64,000 nt of DNA from Diprion similis (GCF_021155765.1 NC_060118.1:7564001-7628000); one strand, 5' to 3'; positions 49,067-63,044 are shown, numbered from the stretch's first letter. Made by a program: numbers and translations. The notes: generated from the sequence alone by a model not told the origin.

Positions 49067-49532
49067 TCATCGGGGGACGTTAATTATAGGATCATAATCT
49101 GCGTCATTAATTATCGAGAATTTTTTTCATTCTCCTTTGTTCCGCTTTACATAGGTATATCCTATAATCCTATATTAATTAACACCGTGAAAAAAGTAAT
49201 TAGTAAGAAATTATACATATAATGAAGTTAACATCCTGGAAGCATTAAATTTTTTTTTAGCTAATATTTGTTATAACGAGAATATTTTCTTATTAATTAT
49301 TTACTTTCATTATTATAATAATTTTTAATTTCTTTAATCTGCATATTATTTTTCTTCTCTCCTCAAAGTATAAAAATCGAAATTGTATAACGATAAAAAG
49401 AATGAACAAAAATAAAAACATTTCATAACATTTATTTGCGGTAAAAATTTTCTCCTCGGAGTAAGGATAAGCGAAAAGACAGAAAAAAAAGAAGAAAAAG
49501 GAAACAAGTATTTCAGAACGAAGTATTTCAAC

Positions 49533-49569
<37 letters not shown>

Positions 49570-50108
49570 CTTACTTCCTGCATTACTTTTTACCTCGTTT
49601 TTTAAATCCTCACCTCTCTCTGGACGCGTTCCCCGGATATTATTCCAGAGATTGGCGATCGGCTTTTAACGGGTCCTGTAAGCTGCAGGATTATACGTAT
49701 TATATCGGATGTCTGACCCGTAATTTCGTCACTTTATTCTACACGGGGCATATTTTGCAGGCAATCTTTTTCGCGGGCGTGTTTTCGGCACGCTAGAATC
49801 ACGTGTAACGCGAGGTTAATCCCTGCAGACAATTTCAACCCTATACCTATACATAAGAATGTTGCAAATTTTAGGCTTATATTCGTACATACCTATATAT
49901 TATATATATATATATCAACATTTCGCGGCATCATCGTCACACGGAAATCGGAATTTTGTTTTGTTTGGTACTTTTTTTTTACACTAAAAAAAAAAAAAAA
50001 AACAACAACAACAACTACACAGTGCGTGAACTTTGAAAATAATTTTTAAATTTGGCAACAAAGGAGGAATGATAATAAGGAAAATGTGTATAATATACTG
50101 CATATACA

Positions 50109-50738
50109 TTAGGGTGGCGAAAAAAAACTGACTGTTTTTTTTTTTTTTTTTTCGATCCTTGTGTGACAAAATGTTAGTTTTTTATGTTTTAAGAACCCAC
50201 TCCGAAGGACAGCTCAAGAAAAAATTTTTAAGAGGTCGCTCCACATTTTTTAAAACGTCAGAAATCGTCAAAAATCGATTTTTTTATTATTTTTTTTCTC
50301 TCGTTACGGTATAATTTTATGGACAAAAAAAAAAAAAATAAGTTTTCGAAAGTTTCAGTTCAAAATTTGAATTTTGAAAGGTCGCTCATAATTTTTTTCA
50401 ATTTTTTGGTGCATTTCTTTAGATTTTTTCGAGCGACCTTTTAATATTTATATTAAAATTTCATAAATGTTTTTCCTTCAATTTATTAGGAAAGAATCGA
50501 TAAAAAATACACCACGTCATGAATTAAAAATTTAACAAAATACTGAAAATACAATTTTTTTAATTTAATTTTTTGAGAACTTTTGATATTTTTTAAAATT
50601 TGGAGCGACCACTTAAAATTTTTTTCTGAGCTGTCTTTTGGAGTGGGCTCTTAAAACATAAAAAACTAACATTATGTCACAAGGGACTTGAGAAAAAAAA
50701 AAAAAAAAAAAAAAAGAGGTCTTTTTGCGCCACCCTAA
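50109..50738. mobile_element. TTAGGGTGGCG foldback element, copy 2 (630 bp)
   Basis: Begins ttagggtggcgaaaaaaaac and ends gcgccaccctaa, TA-flanked, 630 bp like copy 1 but reversed: its left half matches the reverse complement of the right half of 43791-44420. It also sits in an ATACAT/(TA)n tract. There is no coding capacity beyond short frames. Confidence 0.75.
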
Positions 50739-51719
50739 TATACATATATATATATATAAACATAATATCTTTGCAGTAAAAATAACCACCGAGGATGAGT
50801 GACGTCTGGAATGAAACGTTATTATTATTTTTTGAATAATGTTTAAATACGTGTCTCTTTGATGTTCCTGAGGTTGATTATTTTTAAACGACGCTATCGT
50901 TTAATAGCTTTTGGATCCCCGGAAAAATTAGATGTTGTTTTTTGATCATTATCCGATTATTTATACACACCGTACGATAATGTCGATTTTTCTTTACTCC
51001 TTGATCGTTTTTCTTTTGCAAGATTCGCAGTATTGCAGAAAATCGAAATAGAAATAGAGGACAAAGAGGGAAAAATTATATTTAAAAAAATTCATGTCTC
51101 TTAGTCTTCAATGTTCTATAACATGCATAAATCTTAAGGAAATGAGAGGGGGACACCAAACTGATGTTCTTTGTCAGAATCACTTCGTCTAACTGTACAA
51201 TCCTCAATTCTGACCGAATGGCGCCAAAGCGGATGGAAATCCGTCGAGAGCTGCACACGCAACAGAAGCGAAGCTTAATTATATCTTCTTGTTATTACAC
51301 GATTAGCCTAATTACTTGTTTGCCCTTTCAATCTTCGCCTACCGTGTGTCAACATTGTGCGCGCGTCATATTGAAGAGATCGAAAGCTATGCTCGGCATT
51401 CTTAGGATGCAATGGCGTGTATTGAAACTGATGCAGATGACGACGATGACAGAAATACTCTGAAACTTCGAGGTTGCATGGAATGTTCAACCGTTGTGTT
51501 GAAAATGTGATGGAAAAAAAAAAAAAAAAAAAAAACGGACACGTGGATTCTCGAAATCAGTTTAAAAAGTCTTTCATCGGAATCAGGAGAAGCGATATGA
51601 ATTTTCTCGTGATAAACATGCTTGAATATTGAGATTTCTTTGAAATTGTTAATATTGTCACGATCACGTTTTATTTATTGATAAAATTCAGTGTTTTTAT
51701 GTTTATTACTTCTGTATTT

Positions 51720-52348
51720 AGAGGGCAGGGTGGGGCAAAGTGGGCCTCTCAAAAAAGTGATACCTGAAATCAGAATAAAAATGTTTAGTTTGCGTTTATG
51801 AGCTGTACAATTACTCGAGTAAATCATTTCCGAATAATTCATATCCAATTAAAAGTTCAGGTGGTTAATTTTATCCCTTGTTATTTAAAAAATTTCACGG
51901 GGCCCACTTTGCCCCCAAATTTTTTGAGATATCCAAAGTCTTAAGGTGTCCACTTTGTCCTAAGGGGCCCAATTTGCCCTCAAATTTTTTGAGCTATGAA
52001 AAATATTAAGGTGCTCACTTTGCCCCTAAATTTTTGGAGATATCAAAAATATTAAGGTGCCCACTTTGCCTCCAAATTTTTTGAGACACCAAAAGTTTTA
52101 AGCTGCCCACGTAGCCCCCAGGGGCCCACTTTGCCCCCAAATTTTTGGAGATATCAAAAATTATAAGGTGCCCACTTTGCCCCCAAATTTTTTGATTTAT
52201 TAAAAATTTTAAGATGCCTACTTAGCCTCCAGGAGCCCACTTTGCACCCAAATTTTTTGAGATATCAAAAATATCAAGGTGCCCACTTTGCCCCCACATT
52301 TTTTGAGATATCAAAAATTTTTAGGTGCCCACTTTGCCCCACCCTCTC
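51720..52348. mobile_element. GGGTGGGGCAAAGTGGGC element with internal minisatellite
   Basis: Left end agggtggggcaaagtgggc (near 51727) and right end gcccactttgccccaccctc (52327-52346) are inverted repeats. Between about 51895 and 52340 lies a tandem array of eight to nine units of about 46 bp, each carrying (t)gcccactttgcccccaaa followed by ttttttgagatatcaaaaat. The terminal sequence is therefore repeated inside the element in one orientation. Some units carry an extra ccccagggg segment. No frame of note. Confidence 0.75.
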
Positions 52349-53690
52349 CTAATGGGGAAATTTTTCAATGACACTTTCTGTACCTTCGTCTTACGTCACC
52401 TTTTTCTTTAGTCGCCTTTTAGACCCGATTCTATGTCGTTACACGCACACATCCATAACGGATTCCCCTATTTTCTTCAACGACATGGGGTAAAAATGTC
52501 AAAAGGGAGCGGAATCCCTTTCACGGGTCATTATTCCGCCGTCGTGGATATTTTCCATCGTGCATTTTGAGGTTTTATTCGAGCTAAGAAAAAAAGTTTA
52601 CATCGTTACGTTCTTTCTTCTTCTCTTAACGATTCGTTACAGTTCTCGGGATTTACATATTTTTTTTTTTAAACACTCGAAACTTGAACCATCAATTCAG
52701 TCGATATGTGTAAAAGCGATGCACAAATTCTGTATAAAAAAAAAAAAAATCTGGGAATTTTAAAGTTACCATTTAAAAAAGAATAATAAAAAACAAAAAA
52801 ATCGCATCAGAATCAAAATTCTTTGACATGGAATTTTAAAATTTCAATATATCAATGGACGTACATTTTTACAGTTCGTAAAGGAAAGTGACGTATATAC
52901 CTACAGTTCAAAAGGAAAGAAATTGGATCAGGAAATTAAAAATTTGCATAATATTATAAACCCAAATACATATATTATAATTATAATAAATATATATATA
53001 TATATATGTGTAGGGTCTACGTGAAAAATGTTGAGACATAGCGTAGACCCTTCTCGTATCCGACATTAGCTATCAATCAAACAGCGGGTCGGAACTGTTC
53101 CAGTCATTCGCGCTGTGCATTTCCACATATACTTTGTACATTATACATATTTACAGGCGTATGTACAATATACTGCTCAGACTAATTAATTAATTTATTT
53201 CCGACACATGCAATCAGCCTAATTACAGCTCCGTATAAAGGTCTATAAGGAACTTCTTGCACGTTGTATTTAGATTCATTAACATTATTATTATCATCAT
53301 TACCGTCATCATTCCCTTTTTTTTCTTTTTTTTTTTCCTTGCATATTCTTCGAATCTAATCTATTCATCACTTTATGGTATGTATACGTTTATACATATA
53401 TGCAGAGCGAATTCACGCTGACGATCGAATTGCTTAAGGGAACTTCACAGTGTCAAATTTTGAATTTTTTTTTTTTTTTTGTCTGTTCATTATTCAATAG
53501 TATACACGGTTGTAAACATTCTCCTCGAATTTGAAAATCGAAATTTGAATTATTTCGGTCGCTACAGCCTTTCTCACAGAAAGCGAACGCGTGTTTTTCA
53601 AAACTGTGACAAATCTCAAAGGAACAGTTTTCAAGCGATCCTCTTGAAATTTTGACATAACATTCTTCACGTCATTTTTTATGCTTCTGT

Positions 53691-53732
<42 letters not shown>

Positions 53733-54116
53733 GAAAAACTGTCGAAAAAATAGGCTAAATTCAATACTTTTCGTTCAAACCGCTGCCATTTTTTTTTTAA
53801 ATGTCATGCCAAAAAAAAAAAAAACCTCCTTGGAAGCATGGCGGATTTCCGACAGATTAGAAATCATCTTTTAGAAATTTTTGTTTTAGATCAAATTTGA
53901 GGCCGCAATCCTGGCCACCATACGGGACCTTTTTTTTGTAACGGAATTTCCGAAGAATGAAAATTGTGTGAATAATAACTAAATCCATAAAAAAAAAAAA
54001 AATTATTTTGTATTCTCCATCAGTGCTTTAATTTGTAAAAAAAAAAATCAGACAGATTGGCTTATCCTAAGCATAAAATAAAAAATCGCAAAAATCTGGC
54101 TATCTGTGACGATCCG
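52349..54116. other. Gene-free A/T-rich interval
   Basis: It contains long T/A runs (about 53693-53730), (TA)n near 52977-53006 and no supportable gene on either strand. Confidence 0.45.
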
Positions 54117-54282
54117 TTAATGCGCATGCGCTGAAATTTGAGAACAAGATCAGGGTGAGCAACATTCGTTAATTGAGATACGACAGGTCGCCGCGATGTA
54201 TAATCTATAACCTCAAAAATATTGGTCACATTGACAAAACAACTGATCTTACTCTCGAGTATTTTAGCGCATGAGCATTAAA
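54117..54282. repeat. Small inverted repeat with AATGCGCATGCGCT ends, copy 1
   Basis: ttaatgcgcatgcgctgaaa at the left is mirrored by attttagcgcatgagcatta at 54261-54280. Subterminal agatcagg / ctgatctt blocks also pair. A related, longer copy lies at 56243-56431. Confidence 0.55.
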
Positions 54283-54962
54283 CCGTCCGATCGTTGGCAG
54301 AAATTCACTTTCTAGTTATATACATGAGGTTTTCATTCAATATGTAAATTAACAAATGAATGAATATCTCATGTATATTTTATATTGGTGTGAAAATCAA
54401 GTAGTCGGTTGATTTTTTTTTTTTTAGCTATTTGATAGGCGTAAATATATTTAGATTTGTTTACCTATAATATTCACCGTTTGTATGCATACTCGTTATA
54501 GGTTATATTTATCTTATATGTATATACAAGTATTTTGGTCGGACCATTCATTTCTGTGAGCCTCGAGATGGGCGCACGACTCTGTGTATATTGGCCTTGC
54601 CCTTTATTTATCCACAAGTTCGACCGCCCTGAGTAAATAAACCGTCATCTTAAATTAGCTCTCCCCTCTACTTCGGTCTTCCTCTTCTCTTCTCTTTTCT
54701 TTTCTCTTTTCTTTTCTTTTCTTCTCTTTCCTCTTTCTACTCATCTCATCTCTCCTCTCATTCACCTTTTCCTCCATCTACTATAGTAGATATATGGATT
54801 ATAAGCTGCTGCAAATGCTTGATCCGTGTATCCTCATCTTTTCCTTTCTCCTTAAAGTACACGCTACTACCGTTCTCGGCATTTGTACCTTCTACTACGT
54901 TTTGTGTATGAATAGTATACACGTGGAACTACTGGCTTTGAATTTGTTTTGTATAGATGTAT

Positions 54963-55726
54963 ATGGGGCATTCCAAGCCAATTTGATCTCGGTTTGGCAC
55001 TTTGACCTCTTAGATTTGGCACGCCATTTTTTTTATGATTCTTCTCACTTTGAAAGGTACTCGGTTTTTTTTTCTTCGACTCAATTTCGAATTTCTACAA
55101 TTTTTAGAAACGATTTTATCGAACGATCAATATTAAAAATTTGAAAAAATTCTCGGAAATCAAGCGTCGGATATTAGAATTTTTAAACTCTCGGACCCGG
55201 AGTTGGCCGATTTTTCCTTTTTACTGTTTTTAAAACTTCTCCGAGAAAAAAAAAATTAAGAAAATTAGAAGTCGAAGTCATTTTACTATGGATGGTTACT
55301 GAAACATTTTTATATGTTACGTTAGATTTTTAGCAAGACTCTTTTGTTTTCTTCTTCATTTTTTATGAAAAAAAGTTGGAAATCGTAAAATGGTTCCGAA
55401 ATCTGAAAAAATTTTCAAAATCTTTCAGCAATAATCGATAGCAAAATGACTTAAGAACAGTAAAAAGGGAAAATCGGCTCACTCCGGGTGCAAGCTTAAA
55501 AATTTTGATATCTAACGCAGGATTTTTCAGAATGTAAAAAAATTTTCAAGTTTGGTCGATTGATAAAATAGTTTCTAACAATTGTAGAACATTAAAATTG
55601 AGTTAAAAATAAAAAAAAAAAACCGAAGACCTTATTTTAAAGTGAGAACAATCATAAACAAAATTCCGCGTTAAATCTGAAAGGTCAAGAATAAAGCCCA
55701 GGTCGAATTGGCATGGAATGCCCCAT
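54963..55726. mobile_element. ATGGGG(T/C)ATTCCA-family element, long variant (764 bp)
   Basis: Left end atggggcattccaagccaat and right end attggcatggaatgccccat are inverted. Inside, cggacccggagttggccgat near 55193 is mirrored by atcggctcactccgggt near 55471, so the whole element is a foldback. It differs from the 584- and 678-bp relatives in its interior but shares the ends. Confidence 0.65.
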
Positions 55727-56242
55727 ATATTACACTTAGGTATTTATATTATATACAGAGTGAAATTACCAACGAATGCATGGTCCATTCTCTACTAAAA
55801 TTTAACCTTTTCTTTTGGTGTGGCTGATCACAAATTTGAACTCGAAATTCGAAAATTCAAAATGGCAAACCCAATACGGTGGACAAACAAAAACAACGCG
55901 AAGAAAAATTCTGAAAACTTCTGTAAAATTTTTTTTGGCGTGTATTAAGATTTGTGTAAAAATTGGATTTCGGATTTTAACGGTAGATTAGTAGAAAACG
56001 ATTATTTTCGTAAAAAAGGTACAAATTTCTACCATTTGTTTACACGTGCTAGTTTTTGCAATAAATAAACAAATGAATAAATTTCATGTTTTCTTGAGAC
56101 TTGAGAATTATTTCAGCTACCATGTGAGACCAAAAAAACTCGGTAGTTGTCATTAAAAAAGTAGTTTAATAAATAAAAAAAACTGCAAAAAAAAAAAAAG
56201 TGGTACGCTGAGCGTTCCAGTGTGAATAACCTTAATTAAGGA

Positions 56243-56431
56243 TTAATGCGCATGCGCTACAATTCGAAAGCGGTTGTTTGTCAGGGTAACCAACTGTCTC
56301 TAACCTCAAAAAAACTTTAACAGTTTTCAATTGAGCATAACTGCCACCGACAACTATCAACGATTTTGATGTTACATACGGTTGGCCACCCTGGCAAACA
56401 ACTGCTCTCGGATTTTAGCGCGTGCGCATTA
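56243..56431. repeat. Small inverted repeat with AATGCGCATGCGCT ends, copy 2
   Basis: Arms of more than 50 bp: ttaatgcgcatgcgctacaa then cggttgtttgtcagggtaac at the left, mirrored by ggccaccctggcaaacaac and ttttagcgcgtgcgcatta at the right. Confidence 0.6.
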
Positions 56432-57216
56432 TATTTTAGCAGACGACGAACCATGCAATCGTTAGGAATTCACTTTGTACATACATGCATTTACTGCATA
56501 AATTCACCTTTTCGAGCGTTACAAAATCAAAATTAGATGTGTTTGTATATTATTTAAAAACCGGAAATTCAACGAACAGAGTGTCAATCTTGTCTATATT
56601 TCGAGTTATAATTTTGGTAAGTGAATTTTATTTTCTATTTATGATAAATTCTTTTCTCTCTTTTCAAAAAAAAAAAAAAAAAAGTTGGGAAAAGTGAAAA
56701 GTCAAGAAAAGAGTGATTTGCAAAAATTTAGAATTATTCAACAGTATCGTAATAAATAAACCTTCCCTGCAGTTGGGGCAGAATTTATTTTCATTCATTT
56801 TCAAAACTATCTAACATTCGAATATAATTCAAACAAGGCTATAGAAAAATAATTAGCCCCGAATTAGGTCGTTACCCATAATAGAGATACTATATATAAT
56901 AAATAACCTTCTCGCGCTGTCTTTTGCGATAACTATCCATACAGACAGACAAGTCGGCTACACATACGTCGATTATATTGACTACTACTACTACTACTAC
57001 TATTATTACTACTGTTACTAGTTCAGATGCGCTGGAGATAATTGATATCGGAAACCGGATGTTTCCTACGAATCTGACAATTATGTGAACCGGAAAACTG
57101 GACCGCTGAATCGTCTGATTCGAAACGGTTGTTATATGTATGTACATTATACATACATAATAGAATTCGATGTTATGCCTACAAGTGAATTGTTGCTATA
57201 TACGTATAAATGATTG

Positions 57217-57442
57217 TAGAAAAAAATTATTCGGTTGAATTTTTCGAGAATGGAAGAAAAATGAAAAAAAAAAAAAAAAATGTTTTCTGCAGTTATTGAA
57301 AAATACTAAAATGTATGAAAGTACTGAAAAATATGAAACGCTTGTAGAAAAAAATTATTCGGGTGAATTCTTTGAGAATGGAAGAAGAATGATGATGAAA
57401 AAAAAAAAAAAAAAATGCCTTCTGCAGTTATTGAAAAATACT
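57217..57442. repeat. Tandem duplication, period about 129 bp
   Basis: gtagaaaaaaattattcgg occurs at about 57217 and 57346, and ctgcagttattgaaaaatac follows in both copies after an A run. Non-coding. Confidence 0.65.
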
Positions 57443-58279
57443 TCTTACATATATCGTCGATAATAATTACAATATCAATTGAAAAAAATTAACAATTCCT
57501 TTTTACTCTGTAATATAAACTAACAACATCGATTTAGAATTTCAAAACGTGCTTGATTATTAACTTGACTTAATTGAATACAAGATTTCAAAATTTTTGG
57601 TCCGATTTCAAGTCGTCGGATTTTCTTGTACAACAAAATCATCGGTTTATCGATTTATTAAAAGGCTTATTTGGGGGGGGGGGGGGGGGGGGAGGTGGAT
57701 GTGATGCTCTATCCACAGAAATGGATTTTCATTTTACAAATAAAAATGTATATTCTTATTCGACACTTTTGACATACGCAGAATTTCATTAATTATACCC
57801 GTTCCATTCGATGGATGGAAGTGATTTGTAACTTGAGTCAATGTCTACAGCGCCAGTCGACGGAAACATCGTTGTTGCATATATCCGATATTCCCGCAGG
57901 TCTGCGTATGTCTCGTCTCAATGTTGTTGAGACGAATGACCATATTTCACGTCGTTTAAAGAGCGAGAGAACCGGAGAGAAGGAGAGAGAGAGGAGAGAG
58001 AAGAACGTGTATCTGAGGTCCGGCAAGGGATGATGATTTTTGTTTGATTTCAATAGAGGATTGATCACGCGACGATCACGGGCTCTGGGCGACACGGAAA
58101 TCGGCTGTGTATCACTTTTGTACAACGTTTCTTAGTCGTTTACTATCCTTCACAGTCGGGCCTGCAGTCGTCTCTCTGGGATTTCGATAACCGTAGATTC
58201 CGTTTTCGTAACTGCAAAAAAATATGCTCATGATTGGTATTAAAATACATTCGTTATGGAGTCGGAAAGAATTTTCAAA

Positions 58280-58497
58280 TTTTTATTTTCAAATCTCCTA
58301 AAACGCTGTTTGAACGTTCAATTTTTTGGACTTACATTTCTCGAAGCAATCACGAATAAATATGCAAAAAAGACTGTACATTATGCTGAATTTGATCTTC
58401 GTTTTTACAAATTGTAACTAATTCAAATCGATTAGAAAAATGTCGAAATAATTTTCAATTCAAATCCGAGAAGTTGAATTGACATGGAATGCCCCAT
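58280..58497. mobile_element. Right part of an ATGGGGCATTCCA-family element
   Basis: The stretch ends in gttgaattgacatggaatg followed by ccccat at 58492-58497, the right terminus of the family. I could not find a left terminus, so the copy is probably truncated; the left coordinate is approximate. Confidence 0.4.
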
Positions 58498-59898
58498 TTA
58501 CATATATATTCAGGATTACTTTTAGTGAATAGTAAATATGTTGACGTAAAAAATAAGAGGCAGAAGCCCAAAAAACGTACGAATTTGTAAATTTAAAAAA
58601 AATTTTTTTTTTTTTTTTTTTTTTAATAAAAATTTTCCTTCCAATTCATTTATTCACCAGCGATGGCCACTAATCTGAAAACAATCGATGCATCGATTAA
58701 TGGTAAAAAAATAATCGATCACGACTCAATTGAATCGGTAAAAATGAATCGATTAGTCGATCATTTCGTATTTTTTTGAAACGGTGCTTTTGAAACCGAA
58801 ATTTAGTAATTTTCAGTACGTAGTCTTAATAGCGATAAAGTTTTTTTTACGATTCATAGATTCGTTAAAAATATTTTTCAATTTCCGGTTAAAGAAAACC
58901 AATTTAACGATGTTAATAATTTTTACGTGGGAGTGAAAACCAAAAACCGATTGTGAGGAAAAATAGTCGAGTCAATCCGATTACCTAATCGAGTTCGAAA
59001 GATAATCGATTATAAGATAAGTGAATGTACCAGTGATTGACACGTTTAAACCCAATTCTTGTCCCTTTTATTTTCAAAAACTACAAATTTACGGTACAAA
59101 TCGTGAATATATCGATGACTAAAACCAATTGCCAGAGAGTTAGACACTACAAATTTACTTTTTGGTAACTTTAGAAACAATAAAGATCACACAGATACAA
59201 CCAAAAAAGGGTCAGTAACTGTTACACTTAACCTTACCCGAAAATTCATTATCTATCGTCACCGCTAGAGTTTATTGATGCGGAAAGTGATTCTGCGCAT
59301 CCGAAACCGCGTCGCTGGAGTGGGGAGGATCGTCTCGGACATCGAAGCCGCGGGGTTCGACTGTACACTGTAGCCGTGTAGGTACCGCATAGGTAATATA
59401 GAATGTGATCGAGGCCCAGGCGTGTGATCATACGTGATCATACGTGATATTCAAGGGGATACCTTCTACCATAGACCTATATTTGTCAAATTAGAAGAAC
59501 ATGTTAATACACCTCGTGGGTATTACAGGCAAGGAGATTTCCACGAGGAATAAATAGCCGCGGTGTAATCGTGCGGGTGGAATTCGATATCGGTATTCCT
59601 CTGATCTCTATTATATATCTATATATCTATATATCTATCTATGTATATACCTATACCGACGATAATAACGCGTGTTAAGGGTTTTAGTCAGCCGATGGAG
59701 GAGAACGGGAACACAAAACCGGAGCCGATTGAGATGGATCGTTTATTGATGGATGGAAATTTGTGCCTCGGTTGTCCACGGCGAGAGAGGATTTAGTCGC
59801 GATCAGATTATAATATTTATTATTGTTGTTGTTGTTGTTGTTGTTGTGCATGTATATCTTGACGTCTTGTAGAGCTACGGTGTGTATAATATATACAT

Positions 59899-60338
59899 AT
59901 GGGGTATTCCACGTCAACTCGATCAGTGTTAAACCCCGACGATCTCAAAATCATTTCATGTTTTTATTTTCTAACATTCTAATCGGTGAAAAAAGTGACC
60001 TGAATTTTTTTCAATTTTTTGTTGTTGTTTTTTCAACTAATGACTATTTTTTTAAATCTGAAAAAATTCTCAAATATCCAATGAGTGATACAAAACATCC
60101 ACCGTTGGGGAAAACGTGGGACGAAATTTTTTTTTTTTTTTTTATTGTTATTATCAACTGATTCGAAATTTTGAAATTTTCAAATCCAAAATTAACACAG
60201 CATCGAACCGTAGACGTTAAGTAAGTGTCGATTTACATGTAAATGTCCGGTTTCACCAATTCAACGACGCGCCACTCTATTTAGTAAAGACAATTTTGGG
60301 ATTAAAAAATTTTAAAAGTCCGAATTGGGTGATAAAAA

Positions 60339-60371
<33 letters not shown>

Positions 60372-60576
60372 GAGGTGTTTTGTGTCATTTACTGTATTTT
60401 TTATAATTCTCACTCACAATCGACTTAAAATATTTATAAAAACGGTACGGTTTAGTAAAAAATTTATAAAAAAATTCAGGTCACGTTCTTTATCGAATAG
60501 AATGCTAGAGAAAAACGTGAAACGATTTTGAGATAGTCGAGGTTTAACACCGGTCGAATTGGCGTGGAATACCCCA
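59899..60576. mobile_element. ATGGGGTATTCCACG-family element, complete copy (678 bp)
   Basis: Left end atggggtattccacgtcaac at 59899 and right end attggcgtggaataccccat at 60557-60576. The interior shares with 46361-46944 the blocks tctgaaaaaattctcaaa and aaaacgtggg and a mirrored aaatcatttcatg. Confidence 0.75.
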
Positions 60577-63044
60577 TATATAAATAGTCACAATGAGTGT
60601 GCTCCATGTTGCACTACGATGATGCATAGCTGCGGTATAGCGTTTCAGGTATCGTATCGTTGATCGTGTATAAAATCCTTGAGACGAGACCTCCTATCGT
60701 GATTTCTCGCGTGTAACATTTTTATTCTCAATTTTTTTCCTTCTAATCTTTTCCTATTTCTCTACGTTTCTTTCCTTCTTTCTTCCTATTTCTCTCCTCC
60801 CCCCCCCCCCCCCCCCCCCCCGGTTCCTTTTTGTCACGTTGAGAAACTCGCTTGTATAGTCTTAAAGCTAAATTGTAGGTAATAACGTTATATTGAGTAA
60901 AACTGAGATGACAGACTGGGCTTGAGGAAGTTTTTTTGGTTTTTTTTTTTTTTTTTAACTTCTTTTTACTTTCTGTTTTCAAATCGAAGAGATGAGCGGT
61001 AAACGACAAGCCGGGAAAACAATTTTTCCTTGATAGGTTTCATCGTTCGTCGTGAAAAAGGAAAAGCTTTCGATCTGTCTGATATGAATTTCTGACGCGA
61101 TTCATCTCGAAAACGGCTGATTGTGAATGAAAAATCTGAAACTGTGAGGACTTGACAGTGAATGAAAAAGTTTTGAAAAAAAGAAAAAACAAAAAAAAAA
61201 AAAAAAAATTGGAAATGAAAAAAGCATTTCCGAACAGCAAAGTATTAACATATCTTTTTTTTTTTCTCTTCTTGTTTGAATAAATATATTAACTGAAAAA
61301 AATATAGTCTTTTTTTACTTACAATTAGAAAAAGTAATAAGAAGGAAAGGAGTATACGTTCGACGGTTAAACATTGAAAATTGATTTCTTTCCGGTGGAA
61401 TCGATAGTTCGAATTAAACGGGACATAAGAATTTTTGACGCTCATCATTTGATTGTTAAATCCAATAAGTTTCAAATATTTTCAACGAACTGTTTTCGAG
61501 ATTATCGCGGGAGTTTTTCGGACAAACTGACATTTTTCTAAGAATCTGGTTTTTGGATTCTAAGGGTTCGAAAATGTAAGGAATTGTTGAAATTGGAAAA
61601 AGAGATTTTCGACCGAAATCAAAGGTAATGAAAAGAAAGAAGAAGAAAAAGAAAGAAAAAAAAAAAACAATTGCACGAAGTCTGACGCATGAAATTGAAA
61701 CGTTATGAATTTGGTATATTTTTTTTTTTTTTTTAACTTAAAGTTCAAGTCTTCCCACGTTTGTGATATTTTATAATATCAATTTTAGTTTTTCTGTAAA
61801 ATATTATCAGGCTGACAATATTTTGTATTTTAAAAAATTATAGGCTCGCTGCGGAGTTTATAAATTTATTTAAATGTCAAGTGAAAAATATGTCGAAAGA
61901 AAAACGAGACTAAACAGAGGTTTTAAAATGTGAATATGAGGCTAATTAAGAATAATTTGAATCTAATTGATTTAAAAAGCCTCTCTCATCGAGAAAATTT
62001 TTTTTCTAAAACAGAAAAAAAAAAAAATGTATAATTTGTCAAATTTATCGATGAAAAAATGGTAGAATAATGTGATTTATTTTACATTGCGGTCACGCTC
62101 ACGTATTTACAGGTACACAAAATTTGGTTTTTCAAAAAAATTTGTTTTAAAAAATTTCTCGATAACCTCAGAGAATAAAACTACAGAGCCTAAGTAAATT
62201 ATTTGTATAAAACAATGCATGATCCTATATTTAAAATAAAAAAATAAAAAAAACCGTCCAGTTGCGTAAATTAATAAATTCAAACGACGCGACATCTTTC
62301 AAGAGTTGACGAAACGTTTCGTTTCTTATTGTTATTTAATTCAATCTCTCGGAGAGGAACATCACTGAGCACAACGGGATGAAAAAATGTAACGCTTTAC
62401 GTAAATCGAGTGGAAACTGTCGCTTGACATTTGCAAGTACAATATATCATCTATATACAACATATAATAACGATGAACACGTTTATTATACACACGTTAT
62501 ATTTCCCTCTCAAGATTACACGTTTCTGGCATAAAATAGGGACAATTTACTTCTCTTCACATTTGCATTATCTTACCCACTGGATAATAATGATTATTCT
62601 ATGAACTGAGATGAGAATAAAGTCAGCTGCTGCACACGTCGCCAGGGTATCTTATATAGAGACTTTTAGAGTGCAGGTTCGAGTCGTTTTTGAACCCTTG
62701 GATTCAAATTTCTTTCTCCGTTTCTACGGTGAGCTTCAAACTCAAATTTAAATTCATTAGCTTAGAAATACTGCGGTTATTGAGAACTCTCGTGATATAC
62801 GTCGAGTCAACAATTATATATGAAAATTTTTACCGTGAGAAAATTTTTCGATGGTGAAAAAAATCATCAAGTTGAGTAAAAGAAGTTGAGGATTTTCAAC
62901 TCGTCGTTCGCATTCTACTCACTAACCAAATCAATGAGGTTACTCGCTATTAATTCTCGAAAAAAACTGAGTCTCGTTGACGGTATTAAATTTGAAATCG
63001 AGAAAAAATCAACCGCGATAAAGACGATGAGAAAATTGAATTGA

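Noticed and set aside
51164-51463. 99-codon plus-strand frame
   Set aside because: Starts in A/T-rich DNA, has no family resemblance and an equally open antisense frame.
51895-52340. Regularly spaced repeats resembling a CRISPR array
   Set aside because: Units are contiguous and diverged with no unique spacers, lie within an inverted-repeat element, and the genome is eukaryotic.
58670-59010. Dense ATCGAT/TCGATTA words
   Set aside because: Suggestive of a decayed repeat, but I could not define ends or a second copy in the window.
59240-59440. Possible tRNA-like box B word (ggggttcgactg)
   Set aside because: No matching acceptor or anticodon stem could be drawn around it; no tRNA was found elsewhere either.
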